Part shown: positions 12,626 through 15,302 of the stretch, piece after piece
Layout of the letters: every line of letters begins with the position of its first letter
How positions within the stretch are numbered: position 1 is the stretch's first letter
Source of the DNA: Bryobacterales bacterium
GTDB taxonomy: Bacteria; Acidobacteriota; Terriglobia; Bryobacterales; Bryobacteraceae
DNA: 15,302 bases
Reading direction: 5' to 3'
NCBI GenBank assembly: GCA_003142355.1
Contig: PLMF01000368.1
Location: 4,222 to 19,523 of the forward strand
Position numbers and translations under genes: made by a program
The notes under the pieces: model-generated
What the model was told of the DNA's origin: nothing
Seen by the model: the letters and a program-made list of their open reading frames with translations, nothing else
Databases searched by the model: none

Positions 12626-15265
12626 GTGACCCACGCTCATCTTGGCCTCTCAGTACTTCTACTGGTCCTCCCCCTACCGATCATTGGAGCTGATCAGCCT
12701 TCCGTGACGGTCACTTCAGCTGCTAGCTATCAGCCCGCCGTCGCGCCAGCGTCGATTGCAACACTCTTCGGAGCAAATCTCGCGTCCCAGACCGTTTCCG
12801 CACAGCTCGATTCGCAGGGCAATCTTCCGACCGCTCTGGCGGGCGTCTCGGTCCAGGTCAACGGGGAAGCTGCAATGATCTTCTTCGCCTCGCCGACACA
12901 AATAAACTTCCTGATTCCATCTGATGCCCACGTCGGTCAAGGGGCAGTGGCGGTCAAAGACGCAGATGGAACCGTTGTAGGTACCGGAACCGTGAACGTC
13001 TCCCGCACCGCTCCGGCGCTGTTTTCGGCGGATGCGACTGGCCAAGGGCCGGGCGCTATCCTCAACGCCGTTACGTACCAGCAGGCACCATTCTTTGTGG
13101 TTACCGCTGGCAACCCAGGGTCGGACAAGCAGACGCGCCTATCTCTCTTTGGCACCGGCCTGCGGCTCGCGGGAGATGCGAACAGCGCGCCAGCGGGCGG
13201 CAACGTCGCTGCCTACGTTACCGCGACAGCGGTGGTGGACGCCCAGGCCGTGTCCCTGCCGGTGGAGTACGCCGGACCCGCACCGGGGTTCTTTGGACTG
13301 GATCAGGTGAACCTGGTCTTGCCGGGAAGCCTTGACGGAGTTGGCATCGTCAATGTGAACGTCGCAGTGGGGGGAATTACCTCGAACAGCGTGACGGTGC
13401 AGATCTGGTCGACGACAGCCCCTCAGGTTGTATCATTCTCCCCTTCGGCGTTGGTACCCGGAGCCTGGCTGACGGTCACCGGAGCTTCATTCGCGACCAC
13501 ATCTCCTGTGAGCCGCAACAACATAATCTTCGATGCCGGGAACGGTCTCTCGGCAACCGTAACAGCCCTGGAGGCCACCGCGACGGCTTTGACCGCAGTG
13601 GTTCCACCGCTCGCCAGCGACGCGCAAAGTGCATGGTACAAGGGCCCAGTGACGGTTTGCGTCGAGACCGATGGACACCGTACATGCGCGGCGCAGAAAC
13701 TGACCATCCAAAGTCCGTCCCCGGTTACTGGCCAACCAGGGAATCTGTTGCTGCAATTCTCTCAAAACTCAAACGAGACGGTGCTCAACGCTCTCGAAGC
13801 TGCTGGCTCCCAACAGGTCGATGCCTTCAAACAGATGAGCGCACAGGCGCAGCAGGATCTGGCGCAGAAGGTGACCGCCGCCCTGGCGGGCACGCCACAA
13901 CGGACCACGGTCACGCTAGGGGATGGCACCATCGTGACCGTAGTGTTCGACGTGGCAACCATAAGCAAGCTTGAAGCGCTGCTAGCGGCTGGACAGACCA
14001 ACCTGGGGAATCTTCTCGCCGCGGTAAAGCAGCAGAGCGAGAAGCTCAGGACCCTAAGAGCCATGGCCTCAGCCTCTGGGCCAAGCGTGGCCGCTAGCTC
14101 AGAGCAGGAGCTGATCGCAAGGAAGCAACTGCACGATCTGTTGGACAACGTGGGGAAGGATCTCACCTATTCCCAGATGGGCATGGGGGCCGGAGCAATT
14201 ATCGGATGCGTCGCGTTTCCGCCAGCGTGCGGCGGTTTGGCGCTCTTGATGGCGGGCGCAGCTCCGTACTTTGAAGGCCTCGCACTCCTCGACGTGGCGG
14301 GCGTGCTCACCATCGAACTCGGCCCGAACTCTCTCTCTTCCCTGACCACGACGCCATCCAACGCCACGACGTTGCCCTGGTGGACTATCCAGCCTCTGAC
14401 CGTGCAAGGAACCTTCGTTCCGAAGTTCGCCCCGGGCGAGGTTCTCAAGGATGCTGCTACGGAGGTACTGTCGGCCTGGATGGATGCCGCATTTCCGACC
14501 TACTTTCAGTACCCAGTACTGGTCAAGAACTTTGTCTCTCCGGTCATTGACGTCATCGCCGACGGAATGGTTGCTCTGGGTCTGGGCGCCGCGATCCAAG
14601 TTAGCAACCAGACCTATCAGAACGTCCCTCTGAGTGCATACTCAGTCCTGAGCGATTGCCCTTACGGATCGGCGCCTGCAACATCGGATCCGCTCTTCAT
14701 TAACGAGTGGCTCTCGGAGATCTATGGCATACAGGTAATGCCAGGCCCCCGACAGTGCGACTTCTTCGCGGACACCGATCTGTTGTGGCTCACTAACAGC
14801 CCCCCCGCGACTTCGCTCCAGATTCAGGTGCAGCCAGCGTCGGAACCGTCCAACTGCTCCACCTTCCCACTAGCTCAGTCGGCGCCATTCGCCAGCCTCT
14901 ACTACGTTTCGGCGCCTGCGCCGGCGTCCAACGGTGATCGCCTGGTGGTAGGCAACCCGGCCTCGCCTGTACCGTTTTCTATGCCACCCCTGGCGGGCGT
15001 CGTTGGATCTAATCCTCCCTTGCCTCTGCCGCGCTTTACGAACGAGCTCTACTGTGGCGCGGTGACGCTCGCGCCTGGCTGTACCGCAAACGCCTATGTT
15101 CCCACACAAGTGGAGATCAAGGGCCAATTCCCTGCCTTCGCTAGCGTTCTTATGGACCCCCTCTCCAATTCGCCGTTTCCCGGCGGCATCATCCCGTCTT
15201 CCAGAGGCGGCCCAGGCGGCATTGCTGCCTGGCGAGTTCAATCGGTGCAAGGGTGTAGTCACTGA
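12626..15265 (+). CDS. Secreted protein with N-terminal TIGR03437 module, IPT/TIG-like domain and unknown C-terminal half
   Basis: The 879-residue protein starts at GTG 12626 with GAGGT 5 nt upstream. A signal peptide (GLSVLLLVLPLPIIGA, about 7-22) leads into a TIGR03437 module (about 26-260). Its marks are SAASYQPAVAPASIATLFGA, ASPTQINFLIPS, GLDQVNLVLPGSL and the end GGITSNSVTVQIW. Residues 265-362 resemble an IPT/TIG Ig-like fold (PQVVSFSPSALVPGAWLTVT). Residues 385-515 are helical and glutamine-rich (FKQMSAQAQQDLAQKV, LLAAVKQQSEKLRTLRAM). A hydrophobic, glycine/alanine-rich stretch follows (518-562: MGMGAGAIIGCVAF, GGLALLMAGAAPYF). The last ~310 residues are Pro/Ser-rich with several Cys and no recognised domain. 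It is likely exported to the surface or medium; the function is unknown. The usual TIGR03437 position is C-terminal, so the order is unusual. Confidence 0.88.
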   Translation: MTHAHLGLSVLLLVLPLPIIGADQPSVTVTSAASYQPAVAPASIATLFGANLASQTVSAQLDSQGNLPTALAGVSVQVNGEAAMIFFASPTQINFLIPSDAHVGQGAVAVKDADGTVVGTGTVNVSRTAPALFSADATGQGPGAILNAVTYQQAPFFVVTAGNPGSDKQTRLSLFGTGLRLAGDANSAPAGGNVAAYVTATAVVDAQAVSLPVEYAGPAPGFFGLDQVNLVLPGSLDGVGIVNVNVAVGGITSNSVTVQIWSTTAPQVVSFSPSALVPGAWLTVTGASFATTSPVSRNNIIFDAGNGLSATVTALEATATALTAVVPPLASDAQSAWYKGPVTVCVETDGHRTCAAQKLTIQSPSPVTGQPGNLLLQFSQNSNETVLNALEAAGSQQVDAFKQMSAQAQQDLAQKVTAALAGTPQRTTVTLGDGTIVTVVFDVATISKLEALLAAGQTNLGNLLAAVKQQSEKLRTLRAMASASGPSVAASSEQELIARKQLHDLLDNVGKDLTYSQMGMGAGAIIGCVAFPPACGGLALLMAGAAPYFEGLALLDVAGVLTIELGPNSLSSLTTTPSNATTLPWWTIQPLTVQGTFVPKFAPGEVLKDAATEVLSAWMDAAFPTYFQYPVLVKNFVSPVIDVIADGMVALGLGAAIQVSNQTYQNVPLSAYSVLSDCPYGSAPATSDPLFINEWLSEIYGIQVMPGPRQCDFFADTDLLWLTNSPPATSLQIQVQPASEPSNCSTFPLAQSAPFASLYYVSAPAPASNGDRLVVGNPASPVPFSMPPLAGVVGSNPPLPLPRFTNELYCGAVTLAPGCTANAYVPTQVEIKGQFPAFASVLMDPLSNSPFPGGIIPSSRGGPGGIAAWRVQSVQGCSH

Positions 15266-15269
15266 CGGC

Positions 15270-15302
15270 TTACTCTACGTTGAACCCTTCCACCACCATG
15301 CG
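15270..15302 (-). CDS. Possible last codons of a convergent gene (partial)
   Basis: On the minus strand, bases 15302-15270 read RMVVEGFNVE followed by TAA, with the start beyond the window. The peptide is protein-like and its stop lies 4 bp past the end of the convergent 879-residue gene, as expected for tightly packed convergent genes. Eleven codons are too few to assign a family or to be sure it is coding. Confidence 0.25.
   Translation of the reverse strand, partial: RMVVEGFNVE

Overview
The window most likely comes from an acidobacterium of the Solibacter/Bryobacter type. The last large gene encodes a secreted protein with the TIGR03437 module that is expanded in Candidatus Solibacter usitatus. 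The DNA is GC-rich, carries several palindromic intergenic repeats, and combines MacB-type permeases, toxin-antitoxin pairs and secreted plant-polysaccharide hydrolases. This assignment is an inference; no marker gene is present.

Layout. (1) 1-1389, minus strand: an isocitrate lyase/PEP mutase-superfamily lyase followed, with a 20-nt overlap, by an aconitase-family (LeuC2/HacA-like) large subunit that runs off the left edge. Together they resemble a hydratase plus C-C lyase module acting on a branched C4-C7 hydroxy diacid. (2) 1390-1573: a divergent control region almost filled by a 113-bp palindromic element made of nested hairpins. (3) 1574-3616, plus strand: an intact ROK sugar kinase, a block of small palindromes, a frameshifted four-helix membrane protein, and a gapless, roughly 90% identical second copy of the last 343 bp of the ROK gene. 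(4) 3633-4249, minus strand: a MazE/MazF-like toxin-antitoxin pair with a textbook promoter and a palindromic operator in its spacer. (5) 4302-6382, minus strand: a TPR protein coupled to a MacB/FtsX-type permease. (6) 6383-6567: an intergenic region with a tRNA 3'-end-like relic. (7) 6568-7241, plus strand: a VapBC-like pair (DUF6364-type antitoxin and PIN toxin).

(8) 7209-12060: a carbohydrate-degradation block. On the minus strand an aldo/keto reductase precedes a secreted GH105/GH88 unsaturated uronyl hydrolase. On the plus strand, starting only 18 bp away, an HD-domain hydrolase is coupled to a secreted GH2 beta-galactosidase-like enzyme. The block suggests removal of side chains and unsaturated uronic acid ends from pectin-type (rhamnogalacturonan) oligosaccharides, with the ROK kinase a possible cytoplasmic partner. 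(9) 12061-15302: a VOC-family protein on the minus strand, then an 879-residue secreted protein with an N-terminal TIGR03437 module, an IPT/TIG-like domain and an unrecognised C-terminal half, then the probable last codons of a convergent gene.

No CRISPR array, rRNA gene, complete tRNA gene, integrase or transposase was seen. The most unusual material is the compound palindrome that replaces most of a divergent promoter, the ROK 3'-end duplication with its disrupted neighbour, and the unknown C-terminal half of the 879-residue protein.
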